Origin: Eriocheir sinensis
Lineage: Eukaryota; Arthropoda; Malacostraca; Decapoda; Varunidae
Length of the DNA stretch: 64,000 nucleotides
Assembly: GCF_024679095.1 (NCBI RefSeq)
Contig: NC_066512.1
Location: forward strand, 8,277,651 to 8,341,650
Direction of reading: 5' to 3'
Below the pieces are notes generated by a model. That model did no database searches, was not told the origin of the DNA, and saw only the letters and a list, made by a program, of their open reading frames with translations. Positions within the stretch are counted from its first letter, which is position 1. The number at the start of each line of letters is the position of its first letter. Below are positions 23,528 through 42,025 of the stretch, one piece after another. Made by a program: the position numbers and the translations under genes.

Positions 23528-24836
23528 CTACACTAAAATTGCTTGAAACCGACAACCTCATAGTCAGTGCCGAAGTAGAGGAAACAAACCTACTTAAAAA
23601 TTACTTTGATTTCTCACAAATACATAAATAAATAAACTAGGCAACCACCACGAAATAACGAACTAACCAAATCCCTCCTCTCCCTATACCCTCTCGCACC
23701 TTGCCAAGCTGACTGGCAAGTGTCTGTCCCCACACATTCCAATACATGCGCACAGCTTCACGTCACTTCCCCGAAGCTGTAGAATTCTGGTGTTTGTTCT
23801 CTTTTTGGCGTTTAAATATTTTGTTTATAGAAATAAAAAAGACATGCCTTCGACTCTGATTAAGGGACCAATTTGCAACGACCGGTTTACCAAACCGTAT
23901 TTTGCCAGGGGTTGCTTCCAGTATGACGCCAAGGACGGTCTCAAGGTCATTAGGCACTGTACAATGAAAAAAAAAAAAAAAGAGTATTGGACTTCGAGAG
24001 ATTTAGCGACGAACTTAAAAATGAAAATAAACTTTTATGGGAGATCCTGACGGCCTTTCCTTCACTCCTCACACCACACAACTTATCACCTCTACTCTCA
24101 GATCTTCTTCGCCAAACCTCTGTCACATAGCCCAGAACGCCCCTCTCCTTCCTCTTCCTCTTCCTCTTCCTGACCTCCTCAGTCACTCCTGACCTCCTCA
24201 GTCACTCTTGACCTTCTCAAAGTTGACCTTGCCGCTCCGGCACCCAACCCTGCTCTACGCACCTTGTTTTGTGAACCGGCGCCTTGTTTTGTGAATCGAA
24301 TCCCTGTGTGTTACATTTTAACGTCACTACCTCCGAAGTCGGTTCATACACGTTTTAATTAACCGTAACGTAAATAGGCACGTACGCCTTCTCAGAGATC
24401 GAACGATTAATTTTGCTTGTTTTCTTGTCTTAATTAGTACCATTCAACGTAATGAACATATAACTCAGTGCTGTGACGCGTCTAAGTAGTATTTGAAGTG
24501 TTGCGAGGATTATTTTACTATCTATAGTGCGACCTACACGTGCTACAGCTACGAGCGGATAAGTTACATATCAACTATTTGTGTCTTTCTGTCTGTCCTC
24601 AGTAGTATTACATTTACACAACCTAACACTGCACCCAGTGAACGACAGTGAGTTCCTTGTGTGTAACTAACGTAGAGATTGTGTCACTAACGTGGAGATA
24701 TATAGCTTGACCCGTACCAGCAGAGAAAACACGCGTGGGCCCGAGAGGTGGCACTCCTTAAACTCACGCTAAGACTCAAGCCATCCGTTTAAACGCAAAC
24801 CTCGCTTCCTTTGAAAAAAAAAACTATTCACAACTT
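23527..24836. other. Unassigned sequence; last part may be the CR1-B 5' UTR
   Basis: I see no motif-bearing frame. 24050-24300 is C-rich with repeated CTGACCTCCTCAGTCACTC. The stretch before 24837 could be the untranslated leader of the CR1 copy that follows, but there is no second copy to compare. Confidence 0.35.
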
Positions 24837-25899
24837 TTGCAACACAGCGTTACTGTGTCATCATCAGAGCCTGTACCCGCCTCCACCCTCCGTACTCCTT
24901 CCACCTACCACCCTATCCCATCCACCTCCCTCCCTACCTCCTCCTCCTCCTCCCTCCCTACATGCTTACAAGTAGACCTCACCAACACTCCATCTTCCGA
25001 CACCTCTACCCTCTCTGCTCCCCCTTCCTCCAACACCACCGGCACCCTCGACTCCTCTCCTATCCTCACCACCACCACTCCATCTTCCCCTTCCACCTCC
25101 AATACGATCTCCACCTCTTCCTTCACTTCTGATACCACATCGAACACATCCCTCCACACCTCATTATCCACCCTTCCCCAACCACCCACTACTTTCACTG
25201 CTACCACTTCCAAACCCACCCGCTACCACGCTCCATCTGGTACCTCACGCCCTTCCAAAAGAACTCAGACCATTCTCCCAGCTGTCATTAGTATGAACCA
25301 GACGCTATTTCCTGGCATGGACAAACAGACTACTAGAGTCAATTTAGTAGGCGGCAGCATGGTCAGGGGCCAACTTAAGGAATTTTGCGGCCGTAATACA
25401 TCGACACGGAACTTGACGGAAGCGTTTCTGTGTACCTGGAGCCGGACTGGAGGATATTAAATCAGCTGTCGATGCTGTTTCAGTAAGCGCAAAGGAAGAC
25501 ACAGCGTATCTGATCCATGCGGGAACTAACGACGTTCAGTCAACTCGACCTCAGGACCTGCTGTCAAAATATCGTCAAGTCATTCGGAAATACAAGACAA
25601 AGTCCCCTCACATCATGGTCTCTGGGATTCTACCGAGAGTCAATACGTTCGCCGGGTTTAACAGCAATGCGTACAGCGTCAACATTAGTCTAAAGCAGTT
25701 AGGTAACGATGAAGGCGTAGCGTTCACTAACACCTGACATCACTTCAAAGAGCGCCCAGACCTGTTTCTCGATGATGGCCTCCACCTGAACGAGGTTGGT
25801 TCGGCACGGCTTGGAAGGCTCCTGAATGAGGCAGTTGAAAGCTTTTTGAAAAGCTATCCAAAAAACTTCAAGCGAGGGTGGGGCAAAGGCAGCCCTTGA
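24837..25899 (+). pseudogene. CR1-B ORF1: Ser/Thr-rich region plus SGNH-hydrolase (esterase) domain
   Basis: The first about 150 codons are Ser/Thr/Pro-rich and disordered-looking. An SGNH-type domain follows. Block I is NLVGGSMVRGQ (25344-25370), where the usual Asp of GDS is Gly but the Ser is kept. Block III is HAGTNDVQ (GTND at 25522-25533). Block V is DDGLHLNEVG (Asp/His at 25774-25785). A frameshift near 25420-25440 and a TGA at 25735-25737 (where Trp would fit) break it. Esterase-bearing ORF1 proteins are known from CR1-clade retrotransposons, where they are thought to act in RNA or lipid binding. It ends at 25899, overlapping the next frame. Confidence 0.85.
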
Positions 25900-27177
25900 T
25901 CGACCAACCCGTAGCGTCAGTGCAGCTTACAAGAAATTGTGTAACCAGCGACGCATCCGACAAGCAAACTGATACAACTCGTGTTTTGTACACAAATGCA
26001 CGTAGTTTATTATCCAAAAAGGACGAAATTAGGGCGCATATTGCAACGGAGAAACCAGATGTGGTAGCCATCACAGAGACTTGGGCCAACTTTCCACATC
26101 TAATATCCGAAATGTCATTCCTTGGGTACCAAAGCTTCCACAAAAATAGAATGCTAAAAAAAGGAGAAGGAGTAATTTGCTACGTAAAAAGTACGCTCCC
26201 TGCCATAAAAGTAGACAAACAGGACGCAGAGAAATACAATTTGGTCTATATGTGGAAATAACCACAAATAATCAGAAACTAACACTTGCAACCGTATACA
26301 GGCCCCCAAAACAACAGGCAACCGACGACACTGCCCAGTACGAAGATATTCACTCTCTAACACAAAGCAAAAAAGCAATTATAATTGGGGACTTTAATTG
26401 CCCTAACGTTGACTGGGGACTGTTGACTGGAGATCAAGAGGGTAACAGGCTAATAGAAATGGTGGAGGATTCGTTCCTCTCAAGTTGTAACTCAACCGAC
26501 AAGAGAAAACAATCAATGGATCTGGTATTAGTAAGCGACCCCGACCTCATTCCCGATTGTGAAGTTTGTGAGAAACTTAATGGTTGCGATCACCACATAA
26601 TCCGTTTTAATGTCAACGTAAGTCAAAAACTCGAAGATAATCCGTCAGTGATACCAGATTACAAAAAAGCAAATTTCCACTTAGCGCGTGAGCTGCCCCC
26701 CGTCTCCCCCTTGCGACCTGGGCCCAACATAACCTCACCGACAATACAATCGACAACGTGTGGAACGTCTTCAAAGATAAGATCCAGGAGGTAGAGAAGG
26801 CTACAGTGCCTACGAAATCCAGGCGAGTAAATGGTACCGTAGATCCACCGTGGGTGACCAGAGAAATAAAATGGGCAGTAAACTTTAAAAAAAAAAAATT
26901 ATAACCTAGTGAAAGAAAATGACTCGGCCGAAGCCCGTACACAGTATCACAACAGCCTCAGAGCTTGTACCCTTATTCAGAGTAGTAAACGCAACTATGA
27001 AAAGCAAATAGCTCGCGAAATCAAGACCAACTCCAAAAAACTTCATCACATACATCAGATCGAAAAAGAAAATAAAATCCAATATTGGTCCCCGGACAGA
27101 TGAGGCTGGATCTGTAACCCAGGACAGTAAATAGATGGCCAGAATCCTCAACAGTAACTTTGCATCCGTATTTACAA
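25878..27177 (+). pseudogene. CR1-B ORF2: endonuclease and linker, 3'-truncated
   Basis: The apurinic-like endonuclease domain is readable in two frames: VLYTNARSLLSKKDEI, VVAITETWAN, LATVYRPPKQ, IIGDFNCPNVDW (about 26380-26415) and GCDHHIIRFN (His of the S/C-DH motif). Frameshifts occur near 26240, 26690 and 26890. The linker (YNLVKEN, YEKQIAREIKTNSKK) matches the minus-strand copy CR1-E. Similarity stops at about 27177, before the RT domain. The 5' half is thus kept and the 3' half is missing, the reverse of normal CR1 truncation. No ATG opens this frame; it may have been read by reinitiation at the overlap (inference). Confidence 0.87.
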
Positions 27178-27208
27178 TGGATAAATATGTGATTATAGTG
27201 ACAACACA

Positions 27209-29882
<2,674 letters not shown>

Positions 29883-29942
29883 ACTCCACTCTGTCAAGGA
29901 GAGCTGTGTGAGTGGAGCCCCCCCACACATGAGATGCATACC
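29883..29942 (-). repeat. JX-e: 60-bp antisense JX fragment
   Basis: CACTCTGTC, AGAGCTGTGTGAGTGGAG and CACACATGAGATGCATAC match the JX-c sequence at 20310-20370 almost exactly. Both ends are lost. Confidence 0.8.
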
Positions 29943-30215
29943 CGCTGCTTTCTCTTCTTCCCTGTTCTCTTTCATTCATTTTTATGTTTGTTACTCTCCC
30001 TCCAAAACCCTTTCTTTCTTCTTATACTATCTCCTCCTCCTCTTCTTTCCTGTAGCATTCCCTCTGTCTAGGATCCTTCCCCTTGGCCTTGATCATCCCT
30101 TATTAAGAGCAGGGCGAGAGGGGAATGCGGACACAATTGGCAATCGTCAGACGCCAATTGTGTCTGACAAGTATCCTCGGGTTTCGCTTTTTCTCATGTA
30201 ACTTCCTTCGCGACC

Positions 30216-30272
<57 letters not shown>

Positions 30273-30309
30273 CGCGCACTTATATTTGACCCATCTCTCT
30301 CTTTTTTTA

Positions 30310-30445
30310 TTTTTTTTACGTCCCACCCTATAGCGCCGATAGGCTTTCTTGAGAGGCCTGGATAGTAGTCGGCCCCAGCCCATCATGGCGCAGGCAAGTT
30401 TTTTTATATTTTATTGTGGCGCCATGTTTTTTATATAGTGTCGCC
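30310..30445 (-). repeat. SINE type A tail fragment
   Basis: CTATAGCGCCGATAGGC, TTCTTGAGAGGCC and TCGGCCCCAGCCC are the reverse complement of the type A tail at 2010-2080. The end TATAGTGTCGCCATTTC matches 14855-14870. Confidence 0.6.
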
Positions 30446-31204
30446 ATTTCACGAACACGAACGAAAAAACACATTTAGAGGTACAATAGTTAATTTGTAA
30501 ATAACTTGTTTCTTTGTCTTGCTCTCATAACCCCCCCCCACACACACCCCGACGCACACACATTCACACACACACACACACATCTCCTGCACCCGTTCAG
30601 CCCGGCAACCCCAAAAAATTAATGTACCTTTACATAAACAAAACAAAACATTTAGGCACACCTGCACCACTGCCACTACCACTAGCATCTCCACCACCAC
30701 AAACAAACACTGCTACAAACAAAATAAATCTAATAATTGGAGAAATATTTTCGTAACAGGAAAACTTTAGTCACTTGTTCACGTCTTTAGCTTATGTTGG
30801 ACAGCAGCAGCAGCAGCAGCGGCGGAGGCGGCAACAGAGTGAGGTGGTATAGTGGTAAAGAGACCAGCTTCGGGGATAGTAGAAAGGGAAAGGGAAAAAG
30901 GAGAAAGTGGGTGGGAAAGAGGGGAAAAGGAGAAAAAAGAATACCGAAGGGAAAAGGAGAAAGACAAGAGTGAAATGTAAAGCTAAACAGGAAAACACAT
31001 GCATTTGTGGATTATATGTGAAATAATTCTTTGGAGATTAGGAAAAGCAGGATTGAAAGAGGATGAAATAAATGAAGGAACGAACGAACGAATAAAAAGA
31101 GAATGGGAAGAAGGACAAAAGAAAAAGTGAAGCAAAAGGTTGAACAGAAAAAAAACAATAGCGGAGGAAATGTAAGAAGGAAGTAGAATTGTGCAGAGAC
31201 AGTT

Positions 31205-32437
31205 TTGACATGTTGCGTTAGACATATCAAAAGCCTTTGATAGGGTCTGGCACAAATCCTTGCTTTCCAAACTACCCTCCTACGGTTTCTATCCTTCTAT
31301 CTGTACCTTTATCTCCAGTCTCCTCTCTGATCGATCTATCACTGCTGTAGTAGACGGTCACTGTTCTTCCCCTAAACCTATCAACAGTGGTGTCCCGCAG
31401 GGCTCAGTCCAATCCCCCACTCTCTTTCTGTTGTTCATTGATGATCTTCTTTCCAAAACGAGCAGTCCTATCCATTCTAACGCCGATGACTCTTCTCTGC
31501 ATTACTCAACTTCTTTTGACAGAAAGCCAAATCAACAGAAACTATACGATTCCAGGCTGGAGGCTGCAGAACGCTTAACCTCAGACCTTACTATCAATTC
31601 CGATTGGGCCAAGAAGAACCTGTTGTCCATTAACGCCTCAAAAGCTCAATTTCTTCACCTATCAACTCGACACAATCTTCTAAACACCTATTCCCTACTC
31701 TTCGACAACACTCAGCTGTCACCTTCTCATACACTAAACATCATCGGTCTATTCTTAACTCAAAATCTCAACTGGAAACTCCATATCTCCTCTCACTAAA
31801 TCAGCTTCCTCGAGGTTGGGCGTTTTGTATCGTCTCCGCCAGTTCTTCTCCCCCGCACAAATGCTGTCCATATTCAGGGGCCTTGTCCGCCCTCATATGG
31901 AGTATGCATCACATGTGTGGGGGGCTCCACTCACACAACTCTCTTGGACAGATTAGAGTCAAAAGTTATTCGTCTCATCAACTCCCCTCCTCTTACCGAC
32001 AGTCATCTATCTCTTAAATTCCGTCGCCATGTTACCTCTCTTTTTATCTTCTATCGATAGTTTCATGCCGACTGCTCTTCTGAACTTGATAACTGCATAC
32101 CTTCCCCCCTCCCTAGGCCCCGCTGCACTCGACTTTCTACTTTAGCTCATCCCTATAATGTCCAAACCCCTTATGCAAGAGTTATCCAGCATCTTCACTC
32201 TTTCATCCCTTACACTGGTAAACTCTGGAACAGCCTTCCTTCGTCTGTATTTCCTCTTGCCTATGACTTGACCTCTTTCAAGAAGAGTGTATTAAGACAC
32301 CTCTCCACCCGAAATTGACCTCTCTTTTGGCCACTCTTTACTTTTGCCTGTTGTGGGAGCGGTGAGTAGCGGGCTTTTTTTTTTTTTACACTTTTTGTTG
32401 CCCTTGAGCCGTCTCTTTTTTTTGTAAAAAAAAAAAA
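31205..32437 (+). pseudogene. JX-f: 5'-truncated JX insertion in an R repeat
   Basis: It starts inside the RT (TTAGACATATCAAAAGCCTT, the LDISKAFDRVWHK motif). It contains PINSGVPQGSVQSPTLFLLFIDDL and an active-site segment reading NADDSSLHY where other copies have YADDSTLHY, so the catalytic Tyr is Asn. Frame breaks occur near 31795 and in the C-terminal tail (31910-32280). The 3' UTR and A-run end at 32437. The R repeat resumes with GACAAGAAGCAGAACGG, matching 9258-9280, where the uninterrupted copy shows the empty site. It is inactive. Confidence 0.88.
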
Positions 32438-32696
32438 GGGGAGAGAAAGCCAGACAAGAAGCAGAACGGCGTGTCGAGAGCCAATAACCAAAACAGTAAA
32501 CAGAGGAAACTTAAAGGAAGTGCAGATGAAAGAAGAAAGTTAACGTAATGAGAAGGAAAGATAAAGAATTGAATAAATATATATGAGAGGAAAGGTGAGA
32601 GGAACAAGTGACGAGATACATGAAGAGGATGGAGAGAAAAAAAAAGATAAGCGAGAAGAGTAGGAAGGGATCGAAGTGGAAATAAAGGAAATAATA

Positions 32697-32697
<1 letters not shown>

Positions 32698-32787
<90 letters not shown>
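32698..32787. repeat. (TG)n microsatellite, left half
   Basis: About 44 TG units end exactly where the RT element begins. The other half lies at 34304-34375. Confidence 0.95.
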
Positions 32788-32789
<2 letters not shown>

Positions 32790-34302
32790 AATCGAATTGA
32801 ATTGAATTGAATTTATTAATTAAGCTCTGGCTTTATAAAAGAGTATGGAGCACAGCTCCTCCAAAAGAAAAAATAACACAGTATGTTGTTCATGCAAGTA
32901 AATGTCTGGTTATATAACTAACGAAAACAAACACAATAATAATTAAACACATATACAAAAAAATAATTGAAGGAGAATAATGACTGTCAACACCTGGCAC
33001 TCATCTAAACATACTTCGTGCTGGCCTCAAGAATATAGCTATTTTTTCATAACATTAACATTGGTGTTTTGCATCAGTGATATATAATTGAAATGTGATG
33101 GCATGTGTGTATAATAGTTTGATATGTACATATCACGCAACTTTACATTTCCCACAACACCAGCATCACATTAATTACCAAGCCGATCTTCTCTATTTAC
33201 ACCTTGATACCTGCCAGCATTAACAGGCAATCTGTTATTACAAGTTCTTAATCTCGTCACCATTATTCGGTTGCTCTTCTGTTATCTTGAAATATACCAC
33301 TACATGCCATAATGCAACTTAAACATTTTGTAGTTACTACATAGAGATTTTGTTACTATGTTGTCGTGCCAAGTTGCAATCCACTGATCTTTCAATCTCG
33401 ATTCCACAGCTTTTTTAACCTATGTTGTATTGGAAACATATTGAGACAACCATAACCCTGACACACCACACTCATTACAAATGTTTTTAATACAGGCTAA
33501 CCATGGAGAAGTATATATCCTTAACCTATCAAAATGTAACAAGCAGTGATACATTACATAACAAAATTTTGTGTCTTTACCTAAAATAATTTTAGACCAA
33601 TATCCCATCATTCTGCTCTTTTTATGTATGTCAAGTGGAAATACTCCCATTTCACCATATATCATGTCATTGCTAGTATTACCAATGCCTGTTTTAAAAT
33701 TTTCATATGCGAAGACTCTAACTCTCTAACTCTATAAAATCTCCAAATCTCTGAAGCATAGGTCAGTATGAGCAACACCGTAGTATTAAATAGTTGAATT
33801 TGCATGTCAGCTGGCAAGTCAAATTTCCAACACTTACCTATCAGTGAATACATTGCTGGTGTTGCCTGTACTTTAAGCTCCAGCTCGCCTTTGCGGAACC
33901 TGCCATTGTAATCAAATAACACACCAAGATACTTATAGTCTTCCACTACTTCAATGTTTTCACCTCCAAATTCAAATTTATAGTTATCTATGTTGGCTCT
34001 TCCCCTACTACACTAGACGATTTTTGTTTTGTTGCAGTTAAGTTGTAGTCACCATTGATTACAATACAAATTCAAAGCAGTCAAGGCTTGCTACATTCCC
34101 TAATCATAATCACACAAAATGATTGTATCATCTGCATACATTTATACCAGATGTTTTAGGTATGATTTTAAGAAATCATCACCAAAATCTACATAATTAC
34201 AATTAAATTCAAGCAATTTACTTTCAATATCGTTAATAAAAAAATTAAAAAATGGCGACAAATTTTGCCCTTGCCTTACCCCTACATTACACACAAAGGT
34301 CA

Positions 34303-34303
<1 letters not shown>
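32788..34303 (-). pseudogene. Non-LTR RT element of another lineage, embedded in (TG)n, with (ATTCA)n tail
   Basis: On the minus strand, from 34300 leftwards: GVRQGQNLSP and FINDIESKL (RT block), MYADDTIILCDYD with intact YADD (34138-34127), DYKYLGVLFDYNGRF and LFNTTVLLILTYASEIWRF (33950-33720), then YGEMGVFPLDIHKKSRMMGYW (33660-33600). Stops and frameshifts separate these blocks. The 3' end carries repeated ATTCA (complement of 32790-32815). The RT starts directly at the (TG)n, so it is 5'-truncated. Its motifs differ from those of JX and CR1. I cannot name the clade. Confidence 0.8.

Positions 34304-34375
<72 letters not shown>
34304..34375. repeat. (TG)n microsatellite, right half
   Basis: About 36 TG units adjoin the RT element. 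R-repeat sequence (AACACAGCAGATTGCTACTG) follows. Confidence 0.95.
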
Positions 34376-34380
<5 letters not shown>

Positions 34381-35958
34381 CGAAGACGAACACAGCAGAT
34401 TGCTACTGTTAACTCTATCCTTTATCCATTCTCATTCTCAACCAGACCCTCTCTTTTCCTTCCTCCCTTCAACCTTCCCTACGGCCTTCCCATACTCTTT
34501 TTCCTTAGCAGCCACTACTTCCAAGGTTGTCCGTGTTCCTTCTTCTTCTTTCCTCTCTTATTCTCCTTCCTCCGCAAGTATTTATTTCCCTCTTCAAGGT
34601 CCTCCATCAGTTCTCCCTTCTCTCTTCACTTTGCTAACATCCCCTCCTTCGCCAGTCAATTTAAACATCTCATTCTTTAACAAGCTAATTTGAAGTTCCT
34701 AACCCTTCCCTTGTTCTCCTATGCTCTTCTCTCTATACTTCGGTACCGGTCTCCATTCGCCCTTCCTTCACACCTTTTTTTCCCTCTTTTCATCTTTCTT
34801 GAAGTCTTTCCTGCACTTTCTCTTCCAGCCAACCAAACACTCAAGGCTTCTCTTCTGTACCAGTAGGGCTTCTCTCCCCTAAACCAAACTTCATGCTACC
34901 CTGGTTTCCTCCTCTTCTGAGCCAGACTCCTCCTCCTCCTCCTCCTCTCTCTCCGGGCCCCGATAATTTATCTCCTCGCGTGTTGAGAGAATGTAGTCAA
35001 CAGCTAGAATTACCCATAACATTAATATTCAACAAGTCATTAGCACAGGCCACTGTGCCTCTCGAGTGGAAAAAGGCCAATATTACCCCGATCTTTAAAA
35101 AAGGAGACAAAAAACAAGCCAGTAATTATCGTCCTATCAGCCTTACGTCTGTCCTCATTAAACTATTCGAAAAAGTAATCAGGGATAAAATTATCACTTT
35201 CCTTGAAACAAATGATTTGATAACTGATAGTCAGCATGGATTTCGTAGTAATCGGTCTTGCCTTACCAACCTATTAACCTTTTTCAACGATGTTTATACA
35301 TATTGGGACGCCCGAAGCCCATATGACGTAATTTACTTTGATTTTCAGAAAGCGTTTGATAAAGTTCCTCACGTTAGGCTTATTTCAAAACTGCGTTCCC
35401 ACGGTATTAACGACCATCTATGTGCGTGGATTCATGACTGGCTCACCAACAGAGAACAACGTGTAGTTCTTAATTTGGAAGCATCGGATTGGCAACCCGT
35501 CACCAGTGGCGTGCCCCAAGGTTCGGTCCTGGGGCCAACACTATTCATAATTTACGTGAACGACTTAGAAACTGATATCCTATCAAAAGTAGCCAAATTC
35601 GCGGACGACACCAAATTAGGAGGTACGGTAATGAACAGTCAAAGTTGCGAGAACATTCAATCAGACTTAATAAGACTTGCCGACTGGAGCGAAAAATGGC
35701 AAATGAGTTTTAACGTAGATAAATGTAAAGTAATGCACATAGGTGAAAAAATTCCTAACTTTAAATATCAGATTCAAGGACATGAGCTCAGCGAAGTAAA
35801 ACAAGAAAAAGATCTTGGTGTCATTATCAGTAACATTCTTAAAATGAGTGATCAATGTTCTGCAGCGAGTAAAAAAGCCAATATGATGTTGCGATTAATC
35901 TCAAGAAACTTTGATTATAAATCACCTGAACTTATGAAGAGATTATATTTAGCATTTG

Positions 35959-36920
<962 letters not shown>

Positions 36921-37729
36921 AGCTGCTTTTTGTAAGACCACACCTAGAGTACGCCGTTCAGTTCTGGTCACCGAACTATATCAAAGATCAAGTTTTGCTA
37001 GAAAACAAACAGCGACGAGCGACCAAACAAATTCCAGCGCTCCGAAACTTGCCATATGACGAGCGTTTAAAGCGTTTATATATGTTTTTCCTAAAAAAGC
37101 GAAGGATAAGAGGAGACTTAATTGAAGTGTTCAAAATCCTTAATGGATTCGACAATATTAACCCGGGTAGTCTATTTCAGAGAGACACCAACACAAGAAC
37201 ACGCAGCAACGGTATGAAGTTAAAGGGAAATCAATGTAACACATTGGTGTGCAGAAGTTTTTTCAATAACAGAGTCGTCGATCACTGGAATGGACTCCCA
37301 CCGTCAGTAGTTAGCCCACAGAGTATCAATAGCTTTAAGTCTTCTTTGGATAAGTACTTCAGGGATATAAGATTATACTGACCCTTTGTCGCACGTTTTC
37401 AGACAGATTGCAGCAAGACCTCGACCTAAATTCATATTATTCTCCCCCACAACCTAGATTGCAAGTAGCGAAAGTCAACAATAAAGTAAAGCAACAGTTA
37501 ATGTCCGCATGACAGGTGGAGTGATGTGTGGGTGCAGTAAGGTGACAGGTTACTGGTGCAGTGCCTAGTACCGCCGGTAAAACGAGGATCAAGCCTCCAC
37601 CTGTGCCCCTGAAAGTACACCTCACCCATCGTGAGTATTAGGGGGGGATTCTGGGGCTGCCCTGTGTAGGCCACTCGGCCTCATCCAGCCTCCCTGTATT
37701 TCTATGTTCTTATGTTTTTATGTAAAGAA

Positions 37730-38035
37730 GTAATTTTCCCCCACAGCTTAGGTTACCAGTAGTGTAAGTTAAGGGTAGTAATTTCCTCTTATTTCTCTCT
37801 TTACTGTAAAATTTCCATGGCCCATTCTTCCTTAAAGGTACATAGTGTTCTCTTCTAACTATTTCCTGCCAGCACGTTGCCGGAGGGAGAGGTGGGTTGG
37901 GAGGAGCCTTCATCTATTCTGTCCTGTCCTACCACACGTAGATTACTAGTAGTAGCGGTAGTAAACAAACACCCTCGTCATAGACCGATAGGTCTTCTGG
38001 TGTCTGTTCTTCCTATGTATTCCTATGTATTCCTC
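37730..38035 (+). repeat. CR1-F: 3' UTR fragment of a second CR1 subfamily
   Basis: TTTCCCCCACAGCTTAGG and following sequence parallel the CR1-C 3' UTR at 37437 (TCTCCCCCACAACCTAG). It ends ATAGACCGATAGGTCTTCTG then repeats of CTATGTATTC. It lies directly behind CR1-C and ahead of the (CTC)n of the R unit. Confidence 0.75.
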
Positions 38036-38418
38036 CTCCTCCTCCTCCTCCTCCTCCTTTTCCTCCTCCTCCTTCTCCTCCTCCCCTTTCCCTTCCCTTT
38101 TTTTCTGTCTAAAACTTGTTGCCTTATTTTCTTTTTCTTTCACGCGTTGTTTGCTTCCTTTCTTCAATATGTTTTTTCCATTCCTACAACCACTGTCACA
38201 ATTTTCTTTCCTCCTTTTGGCATCCGCTTTTCTCTTTCCAGTCTCTCATTTCCGCACCATCTCCTCGCTCCTCCATTCTTTTCTTTTCTTCCTTTTTATC
38301 TGGTTCTTTCCCTCCTCCTTCCTCTCTCTCCTGCCCATCAAATATCCAAGTTTCATCTGACATAAAAAGACAATATCTTAATAAATCTAAACGAGTTTTG
38401 GCGCACGCACACGATCGA

Positions 38419-38470
<52 letters not shown>

Positions 38471-39491
38471 AAAGGCGCTATAGCAGGTGCGTTGCATCAG
38501 CAGTCATTGTTAACGATGCATAACACTGGCAAGGATTATGCAAACATGAGAGGGAAGGAAACACGAAGAGGGAGGAAGGATGGACGTCCATGAAGAGAGT
38601 GGCAGGGAACATGGGAAGGGGAGAAAAGCGAAGGCTTGGACGAATATATGTTGGTAAAAAAAACAGAAGAGAAGGAGATAGCATGACTGAAAAAGAAAAC
38701 AGTGACATGGAGAAATAGATGCAGAAAGAAAGATGGAATTAGAAGAAAAAGATACAAGGATGGATGAAGGCGAATACGAGAGGAAAGGTAAGACCAAGGA
38801 AACGAACGTTACACAGAGATATAAAAGATGAGAGTAAGGGTTACAAATAAATGTTACTTCACCATACATTCTTATGCAATGCGAGAGAGAGGAAAAACTA
38901 ATGCTGCTGTAAAGTGTAAAAATGGTTATTAAAAGTATCTTCCCAAATTCCGTTCTCCCCTTTATCTTGTCTCCCTTTCACCCTTCCTTACCCTCATCCT
39001 ATCAGCCCTTTATACCTTCCTCCCAAACTTTGCTCTTTTCCTCTCTTTCCTTCATCGTCGCTCCGACCACTTTCATAACGAGCTTCTTTTGTATGGAAAG
39101 ACGTCGAGGGTAAACGAAATGTGGAGGGAAGAAAACAATAAAGGAAGTCAAAGGAAAATATAGGAGAAAGGAGAGAAATAAAGAAGGATGCGGGACGGAA
39201 ATACTTCGAGGGAATAATTGTGGAAAGGAGGTAAAGTGCATGAAGAAAAATAGGTAAACAGAATTGAAGTAATATAACGTTATAAGCAAGAGACTAAAGG
39301 GGGAGAACAAAAAAAAAAGACGATAAACAGCAATTTTAACAACACAAAAGAAAAAGAAACGATGGAAAATGGACGGAAAGAAAATGGAAGGCAAGACAAA
39401 GAGGGGCAAATCAGGGAAAGGCCATTATAGGAAATTAAAGCAACAAAGAGGAAAACGGAAAAAAAATAACTACCTTGTTTTTTTCCGTTTT

Positions 39492-40667
<1,176 letters not shown>

Positions 40668-40853
40668 CGTGATCACGAGTTAGACTCGCTTTCGCCAACA
40701 GGTACCCTCACGACGTGAGCAAGTGCTCATTATTGTCGATCTCTGGGTACTGCCAGGACCTCACACACCACACACCCCACCCACCTTGCTCAAGGGGGGA
40801 CAGTAACCACTCCTAGTCAACGGAAAGAATCCGGCCTGAGCGGGGCATTAGCG
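40668..40853 (-). repeat. tRNA-derived SINE (type C, copy 2), 5'-truncated
   Basis: TTAGACTCGCTTTCGCCAAC, ACGACGTGAGCAAGTGCTC and TCTCTGGGTACTGCCAGG repeat 14236-14330 closely. It ends at GAGCGGGGCA, just before the B box, so the tRNA head is lost. Confidence 0.88.

Positions 40854-41989
<1,136 letters not shown>

Positions 41990-42025
<36 letters not shown>

Noticed and set aside
24905..25219. Minus-strand 104-codon frame opposite the CR1-B ORF1
   Set aside because: It is the shadow of the Ser/Thr/Pro-rich ORF1 region.
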